Assembly (NCBI RefSeq): GCF_003260995.1
Contig: NZ_CP030040.1
Coordinates: forward strand, 3,911,367-3,963,838
Source: Acetobacterium sp. KB-1
GTDB taxonomy: Bacteria > Bacillota > Clostridia > Eubacteriales > Eubacteriaceae
DNA length: 52,472 nt
Direction: 5' to 3'
The notes under the pieces were generated by a model. It did not search any database, was not told the origin of the DNA, and saw only the letters and a program-made list of their open reading frames with translations. The number at the start of each line of letters is the position of its first letter. Positions within the stretch are counted from its first letter, which is position 1. Made by a program: the position numbers and the translations under genes. Below, piece after piece: positions 10,360 to 19,689 of the stretch.

Positions 10360-10740
10360 GTGAGAAGTCGAGAAAATGTACTCCTGTCCATAAAACCGGA
10401 GTATGCAAATGAGATCATGGATGGAAATAAACTCTTTGAATACCGGAAACGGATCTTTAAAAAACCGGTCAATACCATTGTTATGTACGTGACCAAACCG
10501 GTGGGACTCTTTATCGGAGAATTTACCATTAAACGGATTATGGTGGATAGCCCGGCGACTATCTGGTTGGAAACAGAAGCCTATGCAGGGATTAAAAAGA
10601 ATGCCTATGATGCATACTTTAGGGGCCACGCCACAGCCTACGCCATTGAATTACAGGATGTGAGGGCTTATCACACCCCGATTAATCCGTTTATGGTATG
10701 GAATCATTTTGTACCACCCCAGTCATTTCGGTATATCTAA
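10360..10740 (+). CDS. ASCH/PUA-like domain protein
   Basis: GTG 10360 follows a GGGGGTG ribosome site; the frame upstream is only the shadow of the previous gene. The 126-residue product begins VLLSIKPEYANEIMDGNKLFEYRKR and continues with VMYVTKPVGLFIGEF. This is the layout of ASCH/PUA-like domains: an SIKPxxAxxIxxGxKxxExRK opening and a Y-x-(T/S)-x-P-x-G-x-I-x-G strand. These proteins bind RNA or modified nucleotides, and some process modified nucleosides. The family link is by motif; function here is unknown. Confidence 0.7.
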   Translation: MRSRENVLLSIKPEYANEIMDGNKLFEYRKRIFKKPVNTIVMYVTKPVGLFIGEFTIKRIMVDSPATIWLETEAYAGIKKNAYDAYFRGHATAYAIELQDVRAYHTPINPFMVWNHFVPPQSFRYI

Positions 10741-10779
10741 AAAGGGGAAAGCAATTAAAAATAATCTAGGAGGGTGAGG

Positions 10780-11088
10780 ATGAAGATAAGTACGGCAAAA
10801 AACGGATGCGAGCGGATATGCCCCGGTCAGCCGGTCTTTAAGATCGGGCAGACAGTCAAAACAACGGGAACAGGAATGGAAGGTGATAAATTTGACAAAA
10901 ACAAAAAGGTGTCAAAACCGGGAATTATCCTGGACTGTTATGATTTCTTTGTTTTAGTGCAGTTGCAGCATTCTAAAAAATGCTTCTTTTATAATCAGCT
11001 GGAGGTTATTTCGATAAAAGAATACCAGGATATGAGCATGAAGAAATTAAAAAATCCAATCAGGGTGCTGCACCATGGGGCGCATTAA
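10780..11088 (+). CDS. Hypothetical 102-aa protein
   Basis: ATG 10780 follows AGGAGGGTGAGG; GTG 10774 in the same frame lies inside the ribosome site. The product has a Cys-containing start and a small beta core with VFKIGQTVKTTGTGMEG and PGIILDCYDFFVLVQL, suggestive of an SH3-like barrel. I recognise no family. Its last 14 bases overlap the start of the next, IS-interrupted gene, indicating translational coupling. Confidence 0.65.
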   Translation: MKISTAKNGCERICPGQPVFKIGQTVKTTGTGMEGDKFDKNKKVSKPGIILDCYDFFVLVQLQHSKKCFFYNQLEVISIKEYQDMSMKKLKNPIRVLHHGAH

Positions 11089-11251
11089 CGAAGAAACCCA
11101 TCGTTTTATCGCATTGCCTTTTGTGAATGAGACATTAAAAATGGAAGTGTGGGATAAAGACCGGTGGTTGTTCTCACTATGTGTTAAGATAGTTGTCAGG
11201 TGATTGAATTTACTATATTATAGTAAATATATAAAAGGATAGGAGTATCAC

Positions 11252-11749
11252 ATGACACAATATAGCGATGAATTCAAAGAACATATTATACAGCAGATGT
11301 TGCCGCCGATCAGCAAATCAGTTCGTCAGCTGCATAATGAAACCGGTGTTTCAGAGCAGACACTTTTCAAGTGGAAGAAGCAGGCAAAAGCGTCCGGAAT
11401 GGCAGCACCATCGGGAACAGGAACTTCAGAAGACTGGTCCAGTGAGGATAAATTTCTGATCGTCCTGGAAACAGCCCGTATGAATCAGGCTGAGCTGGCT
11501 GAATATAGCCGTGAAAAAGGCCTTTATGTTGAACAAATCGAAGCCTGGCGTGATGCCTGCATCAATGCCAATGGGAGTGTTGCCAATGAATCAAAGAGAC
11601 TTAAAAAAGATCTAAGCGAATCAAAAAAACAGGTGACCCAACTCAATCGCGAACTGAAGCGAAAGGAAGCAGCATTGGCTGAAACAGCAGCATTACTGGT
11701 GCTCAGAAAAAAGGCACAAGCGATCTGGGGGGAGCCCGAGGACGAATGA
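11252..11749 (+). CDS. IS3-type transposase subunit A (HTH)
   Basis: ATG 11252 follows AGGATAGGAG. The 165-residue product begins TQYSDEFKEHIIQQML...SVRQLHNETGVSEQTLFKWKKQ, an IS3 OrfA-type helix-turn-helix, and has a C-terminal coiled coil (SESKKQVTQLNRELKRKEAAL). It is longer than a typical OrfA of about 100 residues. Its stop overlaps the next start as ATGA, so the two subunits appear translationally coupled rather than made by a -1 frameshift fusion. Confidence 0.85.
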   Translation: MTQYSDEFKEHIIQQMLPPISKSVRQLHNETGVSEQTLFKWKKQAKASGMAAPSGTGTSEDWSSEDKFLIVLETARMNQAELAEYSREKGLYVEQIEAWRDACINANGSVANESKRLKKDLSESKKQVTQLNRELKRKEAALAETAALLVLRKKAQAIWGEPEDE

Positions 11750-12831
11750 TCCCAACCTCAGATCGCAAAATCGCTGCTGCTTTAATCGAAGAAGCCATTC
11801 AAAACGGAGCCCGCCAATTTATGGCATGCCGTGAGCTGAATATCAGCGAACGTACTTTTTCACGCTGGAAAAATCCGGCAACACCGCTGGAAGATCAGCG
11901 TCCCGTTGCGATTCGGCCAACTCCCTCCAATAAACTGACACCAGCAGAACGGAAAGAGATAATAAAAGTCGTGAATTCGAAAAAATATCAGAGTCTGCCA
12001 CCCAGTCAGATTGTTCCCCGTCTGGCAGATGAGGAGGGGCGCTATATTGCATCCGAATCTTCCATATACCGTGTGATGAAAGAAGCCGGCATGAATAATC
12101 ATCGGGGTCGTTCATCAAAACCTCAGAAGCGCACGATCACAAGCCACAAAGCAACAGGGCCGAATCAGGTCTGGATGTGGGATATCACGTGGCTGCCGGG
12201 TCCGGTAAAGGGTTTTCACTATTATCTTTATCTGATTCTGGATCTTTACAGTCGAAAGATCGTTGGCTGGGAAATCTGGCCGGAAGAATCCGCACAAAAT
12301 GCCAGCATACTTGTTCGAAAAGCAGCGCTTTCAGAAACGATTTCAACCGCTAAACAGCCGCTGGTTCTGCATTCCGATAACGGTAGTCCGATGAAAGGAG
12401 CTTCGTTGATGGAAACCCTTCAGAAACTGGGAATTGTTTCATCCAAAAGCAGACCGAGAGTCAGTAATGACAATCCCTATGCCGAATCCATCTTCAAAAC
12501 CTGCAAATATCGCCCTGATTACCCTTACAAGGGCTTTAAATCAATCCCGGAAGCAAGACAATGGGTTCTGGAATTTACGCATTACTATAATTTTGAACAC
12601 TGCCACAGTGGGCTTAATTTCCTGACCCCAAATCAGCGGCATACCGGAATGGATAAAGAGATTTTTTCAAACCGCACAGCTGTTTATGAGGCCGCACGGC
12701 AGAATAATCCAAACCGCTGGACTAAAAATATTCGCAAGTGGGCTCTGGAAAACGAAGTATGGTTAAATCCTGAAAAAGATGAATCAAATGAAACAAATGA
12801 AACCAATGAAACCAATAAGTCAGTCGGTTAA
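11746..12831 (+). CDS. IS3-type transposase subunit B (DDE integrase)
   Basis: The 361-residue product has an N-terminal HTH_21-like region and an rve integrase core. The acidic triad is visible as WMWDITW, LHSDNGSP and PYAESIFKT (D, D, E), followed by the usual HYYNFEHCHSGLNFLTPNQRH. It starts at the ATGA overlap with subunit A. It appears intact, so the element may still be active. The C-terminus is a low-complexity NETNETNETN run. Confidence 0.9.
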   Translation: MIPTSDRKIAAALIEEAIQNGARQFMACRELNISERTFSRWKNPATPLEDQRPVAIRPTPSNKLTPAERKEIIKVVNSKKYQSLPPSQIVPRLADEEGRYIASESSIYRVMKEAGMNNHRGRSSKPQKRTITSHKATGPNQVWMWDITWLPGPVKGFHYYLYLILDLYSRKIVGWEIWPEESAQNASILVRKAALSETISTAKQPLVLHSDNGSPMKGASLMETLQKLGIVSSKSRPRVSNDNPYAESIFKTCKYRPDYPYKGFKSIPEARQWVLEFTHYYNFEHCHSGLNFLTPNQRHTGMDKEIFSNRTAVYEAARQNNPNRWTKNIRKWALENEVWLNPEKDESNETNETNETNKSVG

Positions 12832-13037
12832 TTCAAGAAAAACCGCCAACTATCTTGACAACTACCGTTCTATATGGATTGTGATAACCAGAGTGTACCC
12901 TATGTTGTGATTGAAAAAGAAAAGACTGATGAGCGGGTCATTCAAACGACTCGGGATCTGATGGACGTAGAAGCGCATTTATTTTCGAATGAAAAGAATG
13001 CGCTTCTTTTTATGAATAATTTTAAAGGAGAATAAAA

Positions 13038-14774
13038 ATGGCAAATGGACAAAATGCAAGTTTAAGTGTTGGAATGGATCAGATTTTACAGCTGGGTGAG
13101 GTAACGGCCCGGATACTCTATGCCATCGTGGAATCAGAAAAAGCAAAAATGCTGAAGCAGGCTGCCGGGGTGGGACAAACAGCTGGAAAGCCAGCTGCGG
13201 ACGAAAGCAAGGATGAAGCGAGTGCAGTCAAGTCTGAAAATCAGGCCGTTGCTGAAAGTAGCAACCTTATCGATACCGATCTCCTTAACAAGCTGGATAG
13301 CGCATTTAAGGAGTTTCTATTGGTCAGCCGGCAAGTGATTAATCAAACCCGGGAACCGGTGATTGATTTAAAAAATATGGAACAGCTCATCGATCCCAAT
13401 CCCATTACCCGGGAGGAAAAAACGTTGGCCAAAGAGATCAATGCACTGGATCAGGCCGTGGAGCGCACCAGTAAAAGTCTGGAGCAGTTTTCCGAAGCTG
13501 CACAGGATAGTCGGATTCCCCGGCGCACGGTGATCCGTTCCCTGGGTGAGAAGATGATCCAGCTTGATGATAGGCGTGTTGCGGTGGCCCAAGGGATCGA
13601 AAACTATTTTTCCAACGTGACCAACCGGGCACGAATTGGTTTTGCCACCTGGATGGTCAATCAGTTCGATGGGATCAACAGCCGGTTTGAACAGATCAAA
13701 AATGTGGCCAATCAACAGATTGATGAAATCAATCAGGCCGAGAAAAACAACCCGGTTCGGGAAACCCCAAGTGAGACTGTGGCGAATATTCAATCGAATA
13801 CCCTGTCAAGGGACTCCAATTCGCCAGAAATCGATAAAATCAGGGATTTGTTGCTTACCATGGAAAACACCATGTCGGATCTGATGCGGGCCATTCATGC
13901 GGTAAATCAAACGCCCACAGAAACCCGGACGGTCAGCAATGATGCCAATCCCATCATTACCACCGAAGCAGCCAAGACCCAGGAAAACGACGGAGAAATA
14001 AAGGCGGATCAGGTGATGGCCAATGCTTCGGTAACAGACCGGATTTATCACGTTGATGAGTATGGACTGATGCTTTTGGATCTTCACGATGGGTTCGATG
14101 CCGATCCCCAAAAACTGGCGGATTTCATCCAGTTTTCGACCCGGTTTCAGCAATATACCACCAGAAATCAGCAATTGATCTTTGCACAGAATGCCAACGC
14201 CATCCAGGTAGCCAATGTTCATGACTTATTAGAAAACGGCATACAGGTTAAGGAGGGTGAAAATCCGATTCAAATCTTTGTTCCCAATGATGCAAAAGAA
14301 GGCCCCCGGTTTGTGATGGGATCGATTTATGACATTGCTCAAACCGATTTGCCGGAAAATGACGATCCGGAGATAAAAACCGGTAAGGACATGGTCGAAA
14401 ATCAAAGCTTGACGGCGGGGATATTGGAATATTGCCAGGCCACGATTAAACCCAATTATAACGGGGTGGAAGGTCAACTTGAAGCCCAGGGGGTGGCTCT
14501 GATGCTGTTGGCCCATAATAACCTCAAAGCACCCGCAGAATTAAACGAAAGACTCAAAAAAACCTATCAGGCGTATCGGGAAACACTTCAAGGCTCCCCA
14601 AGTGATCACCAGAAACGACTGGATGCGACCTTTAAATCCATGAATAAAACATTTCAGGATCATGTGGCGGAGTTGGATCAGTATTTAAGTCATCAACCGG
14701 TAACACCGGAAGAAAGCAGCCTTAAGCGAGAACTGGAGGAACGTCAGGAAGAAGTCTGGGAGCCGGAAATGTAA
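13038..14774 (+). CDS. ArdC-N-like domain protein with W-E-P-E-M tail
   Basis: ATG 13038 follows AAAGGAG. The first 330 of 578 residues are helical and charged, without a recognised family. Residues about 345-450 resemble the N-terminal DNA-binding-like domain of ArdC antirestriction proteins: FIQFSTRFQQYTTRNQQLIFAQN...IQVKEGENPIQIFVP...MGSIYDIAQTD. It aligns by eye with the ArdC-like protein at 23394-24407. The Zn-peptidase HExxH is missing. It ends EEVWEPEM, and 3 nt after the stop comes the first of three 17-bp palindromes. It precedes the T4SS genes and could be a transferred or DNA-protecting protein; that is inference. Confidence 0.75.
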   Translation: MANGQNASLSVGMDQILQLGEVTARILYAIVESEKAKMLKQAAGVGQTAGKPAADESKDEASAVKSENQAVAESSNLIDTDLLNKLDSAFKEFLLVSRQVINQTREPVIDLKNMEQLIDPNPITREEKTLAKEINALDQAVERTSKSLEQFSEAAQDSRIPRRTVIRSLGEKMIQLDDRRVAVAQGIENYFSNVTNRARIGFATWMVNQFDGINSRFEQIKNVANQQIDEINQAEKNNPVRETPSETVANIQSNTLSRDSNSPEIDKIRDLLLTMENTMSDLMRAIHAVNQTPTETRTVSNDANPIITTEAAKTQENDGEIKADQVMANASVTDRIYHVDEYGLMLLDLHDGFDADPQKLADFIQFSTRFQQYTTRNQQLIFAQNANAIQVANVHDLLENGIQVKEGENPIQIFVPNDAKEGPRFVMGSIYDIAQTDLPENDDPEIKTGKDMVENQSLTAGILEYCQATIKPNYNGVEGQLEAQGVALMLLAHNNLKAPAELNERLKKTYQAYRETLQGSPSDHQKRLDATFKSMNKTFQDHVAELDQYLSHQPVTPEESSLKRELEERQEEVWEPEM

Positions 14775-14777
14775 TCC

Positions 14778-14865
14778 TGTTTCCCGAGGAAACAAAAAAA
14801 TAGATGTAATCCTGTTTCCCGAGGAAACAAAAATCGCAAAACGAATCCTGTTTCCCCGGGAAACA
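14778..14865 (+). repeat. Three 17-bp palindromic repeats
   Basis: TGTTTCCCGAGGAAACA occurs at 14778-14794 and 14813-14829. A version with a more symmetric centre, TGTTTCCCCGGGAAACA, is at 14849-14865. Each could form a 7-bp-stem hairpin with a 3-nt loop, or a protein-binding operator. They sit between a stop codon and the next ribosome site. No T run follows, so they do not look like intrinsic terminators. Confidence 0.95.
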
Positions 14866-14885
14866 AAAATTGAAAGGAAAACAAA

Positions 14886-15635
14886 ATGGATAAAATCATC
14901 CCCCTTATTATTTGTTGTGTTGGCGTGATCGCACTGATTGTGATGAACATCTGGAATAAGAAAAACAAGACGGTTCAATTCAAAGGAAAGAAGAAGGAGC
15001 CGGAGCATAACAGCGTCCACGATTTTATTAATGTCAAAGACATCAAAGGAAATTTTCTTTATACCAAAGATAATAAAATCTGTGCCTATTACCGGGTGGA
15101 CGCCATTTCTCTGGATTTACTGTCACAGAACGAGAAACGCTCACTGTGTAAGCAATTGTGTGTGCAGATGGCACCGGAATCATCCTGGCGCTTTCTTTCC
15201 GTGGAAAGGCCGGTTGATATTTTTCCTCTGGTGGAAGAATACTCCCGGATCTGGACTCAAACCACCGAGCCGGTGGTCAAGGACATTCTGGGCAAGGAAA
15301 TGCTGGAGATGCATCACTTTGCCGAATCCGGGGAAATTGTTCAGCGCCAGTTTTATTTCATCGTCTGGGACGATTATGAAGTCGGTATTGAACGGGACTT
15401 TCTCAAGCGGATTACCGATATTGAAAGCCGGTTGGCAAGTGGAACAATCACCGGTGAGATCTTAAAGCAGCAGGAAATTGTCAGACTGTGTAATCTGATT
15501 AATAACCCGGCCTATTGTCATCTGGAAGATATGGAATATGGCACCCAGATTACAACGATTATGGATTTATATAAAAACAGTCATGAAAGTCAATTCGTGG
15601 CAGCAGATCAAATACAGGAGGTCGCATATGCGTAA
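14886..15635 (+). CDS. T4SS protein with N-terminal membrane segment (TrsD/VirB4-N-like)
   Basis: ATG 14886 follows GAAAGGAAAACAAA. One N-terminal transmembrane helix (IIPLIICCVGVIALIVMNIW) precedes a 210-residue cytoplasmic part. The segment VHDFINVKDIKGNFLYTKDNKICAYYRVDAI resembles the N-terminal region of VirB4/TraC-type proteins and TrsD-like partners in Gram-positive conjugation systems. No Walker motifs are present. Its end overlaps the VirB4 ATPase start by 8 bp, so the two are translationally coupled and probably act in one inner-membrane complex. The family call is tentative. Confidence 0.65.
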   Translation: MDKIIPLIICCVGVIALIVMNIWNKKNKTVQFKGKKKEPEHNSVHDFINVKDIKGNFLYTKDNKICAYYRVDAISLDLLSQNEKRSLCKQLCVQMAPESSWRFLSVERPVDIFPLVEEYSRIWTQTTEPVVKDILGKEMLEMHHFAESGEIVQRQFYFIVWDDYEVGIERDFLKRITDIESRLASGTITGEILKQQEIVRLCNLINNPAYCHLEDMEYGTQITTIMDLYKNSHESQFVAADQIQEVAYA

Positions 15636-17643
15636 GCACGAGAAACCCAAAGAAAGTCGGAAAGCACGGATTAAAGCCGAAAAACCGGTGAAGGACAAAG
15701 CGCCTAAAAAAGAACGGCGGTCACTTTTTGGGAATAGTGAGGAAAGTCAACCGGAACAGCCCAAGCGGGGATCCAAATTGGGGCGATCAAAAAAAGCAGC
15801 AATTACTGAAAATAAATCCCTGATGAATATTATTTCGCCCATCAACATGGAAATCAAGCCCAATGAATTGTGGATTGGCGAATACCTGGCCCGGGTGTAT
15901 GGCGTGATCCAATATCCGGCGCACCGGGATTATGGGTGGTTGGGGAAACTGTCCAATATCCCCGGAACAGTCTTCTCCATTGAGTTTGATAAAATTGAGA
16001 ATGCCGATTTTATTAATAATCTTAACAAGTCCGTTAATCAACATCGGGAAAAAGCCCAGGAAGCCAGTGGAAAAGATGCCCTGGCCGAGATGAATGCAAT
16101 CAAGCGGGAGGAAGACTCGATCAAAATGCTCAAAAACATTGAGTTTGAACAGGAAGTGGTTGGCAGTGTGGGGATATCGGTTATGCCCATGGCCAACGAC
16201 CGGGAAGTGTTCAATAAGATGTGCCGAAAGGTGCAAAGTACCTTTTTGATGGAAAAAACGAAGATTCGATCCTTTCCTTATCTGCAAAAGGAAGGCTTTC
16301 GCAATCTTTTTCCAGCCTGCACCCAGGAAAAGAACGTTCAACAGATCATTAAAACGGTCATGCCTATTTCATCTGTTCTGGGGGGCTTCCCTTTTGCCAG
16401 TTGTGGCTATAACGATCAGGAAGGGTTTCTGTATGGCAGGGACTCCACTGGAGGTCGAGTTTGTCTGAATCTCTGGAAGCGTGGTAAAGATCGCACCAAC
16501 TCCAGTGTGGTGGTGCTGGGTGATGTGGGATCTGGAAAATCAACAGTTATCAAAAACATTGCTCTGATGGAGTACGCCCTGGGAACCCGGATCATTTTTA
16601 TCGATCCCGAGCGGGAATACCAGGACTTATGCCGAAATCTTGGCGGGGATTGGATCAATGCCGGCGGGGATGGTAAGCACCTGATCAATCCCCTTCAAAT
16701 TTTACCATTGGAAGAAGATTTATATCTTGAGAAGGACGATGAAACAGGAAAAGATAATGAAAAAGAAAGGGATGTCCGAAAATTTGGTGCCATGGCCCTT
16801 CATTTAAAAACGCTGGACGTCTTTTTTTCGCTGTATTTCAAAGATTTGACTGATATTACCCGAGCATTACTGAAGGATGCAGTCATTACCCTTTATAATC
16901 GCTTCAATATCTTTTGGGATACGGATGTGACCACCATGAAAAACACTGATTTTCCGACCTTCAGGGATCTGTATGATTTATTGATCGAATTGGAAGAAGC
17001 CGAACAGGAACGGGGTATTAGCGAAAAAGCGTATACGGATTATCGGGATCTGGCCATTATCTTTAAAGATCTGGCCATTGGAGGGGATTCCTTCCTGTGG
17101 TCGGGTTACACATCACTAAAATCGGATGCCCGGTGTGTGTGTCTGGATACCTTTGATCTAAACAACTCATCCGACACCATCAAATCGACCCAATATTTTA
17201 ATCTGTTGTCCTGGGCCTGGCAGGAAATGAGTCGGGATCGTCATGAGCGGATCCTTTTGGTTTGTGATGAATCCTATCTGATGATTGATGAACGGGTGCC
17301 GCAATCGCTGATATTTCTCAGAAATGCCATGAAGCGCTGCCGAAAATATGAGGCCGGCATTATGATTATTTCTCATGCGGTTGAGGATTTCTTAAACCCC
17401 AGTATTAAAATGTATGGCCAGGCACTTCTGGATCAGCCCTGTTACAAGATTATGCTGGGAACCACCGGACAGAACCTTCAGGACTTGAAAAAACTCTATT
17501 TTTTAACCGAAGCCGAGCAGGAAGTCTTAACTGCCAAGCTCAGAGGAAAGGGACTCTTTATCATCGGTCGGGATCGGATCAGTATGTCCTTTGATGTGGC
17601 CGATTACAAATTTAAGTATTTTGGGGATCGGGGTGGTCGGTAG
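15628..17643 (+). CDS. VirB4-family conjugation ATPase
   Basis: ATG 15628 follows AGGAGG; the frame upstream only shadows the previous gene. The 671-residue protein has a basic N-terminus, Walker A GDVGSGKS at about residue 298, and Walker B RILLVCDESYLM at about residue 545. The C-terminal HAS-like and sensor region is AGIMIISHAVEDFLNPSI...LLDQPCYKIMLGT. VirB4/TraE-type ATPases energise assembly and transfer in type IV secretion. It lies between the TrsD-like gene and the wall hydrolase, the standard Gram-positive conjugation order. It appears intact. Confidence 0.93.
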   Translation: MRKHEKPKESRKARIKAEKPVKDKAPKKERRSLFGNSEESQPEQPKRGSKLGRSKKAAITENKSLMNIISPINMEIKPNELWIGEYLARVYGVIQYPAHRDYGWLGKLSNIPGTVFSIEFDKIENADFINNLNKSVNQHREKAQEASGKDALAEMNAIKREEDSIKMLKNIEFEQEVVGSVGISVMPMANDREVFNKMCRKVQSTFLMEKTKIRSFPYLQKEGFRNLFPACTQEKNVQQIIKTVMPISSVLGGFPFASCGYNDQEGFLYGRDSTGGRVCLNLWKRGKDRTNSSVVVLGDVGSGKSTVIKNIALMEYALGTRIIFIDPEREYQDLCRNLGGDWINAGGDGKHLINPLQILPLEEDLYLEKDDETGKDNEKERDVRKFGAMALHLKTLDVFFSLYFKDLTDITRALLKDAVITLYNRFNIFWDTDVTTMKNTDFPTFRDLYDLLIELEEAEQERGISEKAYTDYRDLAIIFKDLAIGGDSFLWSGYTSLKSDARCVCLDTFDLNNSSDTIKSTQYFNLLSWAWQEMSRDRHERILLVCDESYLMIDERVPQSLIFLRNAMKRCRKYEAGIMIISHAVEDFLNPSIKMYGQALLDQPCYKIMLGTTGQNLQDLKKLYFLTEAEQEVLTAKLRGKGLFIIGRDRISMSFDVADYKFKYFGDRGGR

Positions 17644-17645
17644 TC

Positions 17646-18704
17646 ATGGCGATTCCAGTCATTGCCAAAGCAGCGACCGCAGTTGCAACGGACAAGAAAT
17701 TAAGAAACATCGTCCTGGGAATACTGGCCGGGTTATTGGGGCTGGTCTTAGGACTGGTTTTAACCCTTGTATACATTCTGTCTACCCCCATCACCATGCT
17801 GACCAGTATCATTACCAATCCGGATATCCTGGCAGTTGTGCTGCAATTAAAAACCGAGTATCAATATTTATTACCGGGAAAAGCCAATGGCAATGGCCAG
17901 TTTGCCTGGCCACTGGATGCCGAATACAAACTGGATCGATCTGATGAAACAAACCTGTTCGGTGAACGGGTACATCCGATTTACGGTGATGTGCGGATGC
18001 ATACCGGGATTGATATTCAAGCACCCGATGGCTCGAATTGCTATGCCATTGGTGACGGAACCGTTGTTTATGCCGGGATGAACGGCGGTTGGGGGAACAC
18101 CATTATTTTAAATGTCGGAAAGGCCAAAGACGGGAAGGAAATCACCGCTTTCTACTGTCACTTAACGTCCGGATCCTGGTCAATTAATGCCGGCGATATG
18201 GTCAAACGGGGACAGCAGATTGCCCTGACCGGTGCAACCGGCAGCACCCAGGGGGGACACATTCATTTTGAAATAAAAGCCGACGGTGAATATGTGGATC
18301 CGATGCTTTACATTTCCGATAGTGACGCTGCATTATCCGGCGAAATTGATTTAAGCACCGCCGAAATGGTGAATTCTCAGATCACAGCTTATTGTGATTA
18401 TGGCACCACATCTTCCGGGACGACCACTACTGCCAACCGGACAGTTGCCGGTTATCCCAGTCTGGAATCAGGTACCCGAATTTACATTCCTGTCCGAGCC
18501 GATCAGCCAAACGGCGGGGTCTATGTGGTCGAAGATCGTGGGGGTGCTGTGGATGAAGAACGGAAGGTTATTGATATGTGGCTGCCGACCGAAGCGGAGT
18601 GTCTATCATGGGGCAGACAATATGTGCCGATCTATGTTATACAGGAGGATAGTGCCACTAAAAAGCAAAGGATTGTTGATTTAGGGGGCTATGATTTCAG
18701 GTAG
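17646..18704 (+). CDS. M23 peptidase with 3D domain (conjugative wall hydrolase)
   Basis: The start is 3 nt after the VirB4 stop. Residues about 20-50 form one or two membrane segments. A LytM/M23 endopeptidase domain follows (about 80-225) with zinc and active-site signatures MHTGIDI (HxxxD), FYCHL and GGHIHFEI (HxH). Residues about 275-340 form a 3D/double-psi-barrel domain: TRIYIPV...VVEDRGGAV...IDMWLPTEAEC. The layout matches VirB1/Orf14-like cell-wall hydrolases that open peptidoglycan for the T4SS channel. The 3D domain suggests a second carbohydrate-binding or transglycosylase-like activity. Confidence 0.9.
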   Translation: MAIPVIAKAATAVATDKKLRNIVLGILAGLLGLVLGLVLTLVYILSTPITMLTSIITNPDILAVVLQLKTEYQYLLPGKANGNGQFAWPLDAEYKLDRSDETNLFGERVHPIYGDVRMHTGIDIQAPDGSNCYAIGDGTVVYAGMNGGWGNTIILNVGKAKDGKEITAFYCHLTSGSWSINAGDMVKRGQQIALTGATGSTQGGHIHFEIKADGEYVDPMLYISDSDAALSGEIDLSTAEMVNSQITAYCDYGTTSSGTTTTANRTVAGYPSLESGTRIYIPVRADQPNGGVYVVEDRGGAVDEERKVIDMWLPTEAECLSWGRQYVPIYVIQEDSATKKQRIVDLGGYDFR

Positions 18705-18743
18705 AATTAATCAATTAATTAATGAGAGAAAGTAGGTAAAAGA

Positions 18744-19676
18744 ATGAAAAAAGTGGAAACCAACAAGACAAAGGAAGCGAAAAGCTTCAGAGATGATATT
18801 CTCAAGTTTATGCAGACCCTCAATGGTGTGGACGATGAAAACTTAACCCCGGAAGAAGCCGAAATTCTTAGGGAATCCGTTGAGGAATTTGCATCGCAGT
18901 TCATTTATTTCCGAGAGTCCTATACCCAGAAAAATTCCCATATCCGGCATATTTCGGCGCTGATGGAAGATATCCGGGAGCTGGTTGGAGAGTCCGGAGA
19001 AAAATACGAAGAAGCTGAGGATCTGGAAGAATCCAATACGATTCTCTTTAATGCGGTTAATGAGGTCATCGGCAAGCTCAGTGAGGTAGAAAAAAATCTG
19101 GAAGAAGCTGAAAAAGAAGAAAGTGAATTTAAACGGATCGAGAGCATTGAGCGGATGTTCGTACAGGCAAACCTGAGTGTCCAGGGATCAGAAGAAACCA
19201 TCAAAAAAATGGCGGATCAGATCAAGGATCAAATGGTGACTTTCCGGGAAGGCGTCGAGAGCAATGACCTTCAGCTGGCGATTATTGAAAAAAACACCAT
19301 CGACTTTAAGCAGCAGTGCGATACCATCATTAAAACCTTTGAGTCGTTCAGTCAACATTTTGACGAATCCAAAGAAGTCTCCCAAAAGAAACTCGATGAG
19401 CTTTTTACAAATCTGGTCGAACAGGTTAATCAGACCAAGACCGATATCGTGGGGGAGCGGGAAAAAGAACTGGATGCACTCACCGGTAAGTATAACGAGG
19501 CCCTGGATAAAATCGAGACAAAGAGTGATGAAGCCCTGGGAAAAATGGAAGGTTTAATGGATCGGGTCAATACGCTTCTATTTGCCGAAGGTTTTAAACA
19601 GCTCTTTTTTATGATTGGTGGTGGGTTCTCCATCATCAATTTTATCATGTTAATTGTACTGATATTCACGAAATAG
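18744..19676 (+). CDS. Coiled-coil protein with C-terminal membrane anchor
   Basis: The start has a weak ribosome site (GTAGGTAAAAGA). About 280 residues are almost entirely helical and Glu/Lys-rich (for example SEVEKNLEEAEKEESEFKRIE). One C-terminal transmembrane helix follows (GGGFSIINFIMLIVLIF). I recognise no family. The topology, a long cytoplasmic coiled coil with a tail anchor, would suit a scaffold of the transfer apparatus or a tether for the ParA-like protein encoded 13 bp downstream. That role is inference. Confidence 0.75.
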   Translation: MKKVETNKTKEAKSFRDDILKFMQTLNGVDDENLTPEEAEILRESVEEFASQFIYFRESYTQKNSHIRHISALMEDIRELVGESGEKYEEAEDLEESNTILFNAVNEVIGKLSEVEKNLEEAEKEESEFKRIESIERMFVQANLSVQGSEETIKKMADQIKDQMVTFREGVESNDLQLAIIEKNTIDFKQQCDTIIKTFESFSQHFDESKEVSQKKLDELFTNLVEQVNQTKTDIVGEREKELDALTGKYNEALDKIETKSDEALGKMEGLMDRVNTLLFAEGFKQLFFMIGGGFSIINFIMLIVLIFTK

Positions 19677-19689
19677 GAGGAAACGAATC

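Larger units (their letters stand above)
11180..12860 (+). mobile_element. IS3-family insertion sequence (about 1.68 kb)
   Basis: The ends carry imperfect inverted repeats: TGTGTTAAGATAGTTG on the left and, read inward, TGTCAAGATAGTTGG on the right. They are flanked by ACTA direct repeats. Inside are two overlapping transposase genes. The exact ends could shift by 1-2 bp. Confidence 0.85.
11075..13035 (+). pseudogene. Small conjugation-region gene split by an IS3-family element
   Basis: ATG 11075 opens MGRINEETHRFIALPF... and runs into the IS at 11180. On the far side, bases 12865-13035 continue in frame as PFYMDCDNQSVPYVVIEKEK...FKGE. Removing the IS and one copy of the 4-bp duplication ACTA (11176-11179 and 12861-12864) restores an uninterrupted frame of about 91 residues. 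The intact product is unrecognised. The stop sits just before the next gene start and the ribosome site of that gene lies inside this frame, so it was part of the same operon. Confidence 0.8.

Noticed and set aside
14778-14865. Palindromes as intrinsic terminators
   Set aside because: No T run follows, the following bases are A-rich, and real terminators with T runs occur separately in the same spacers.
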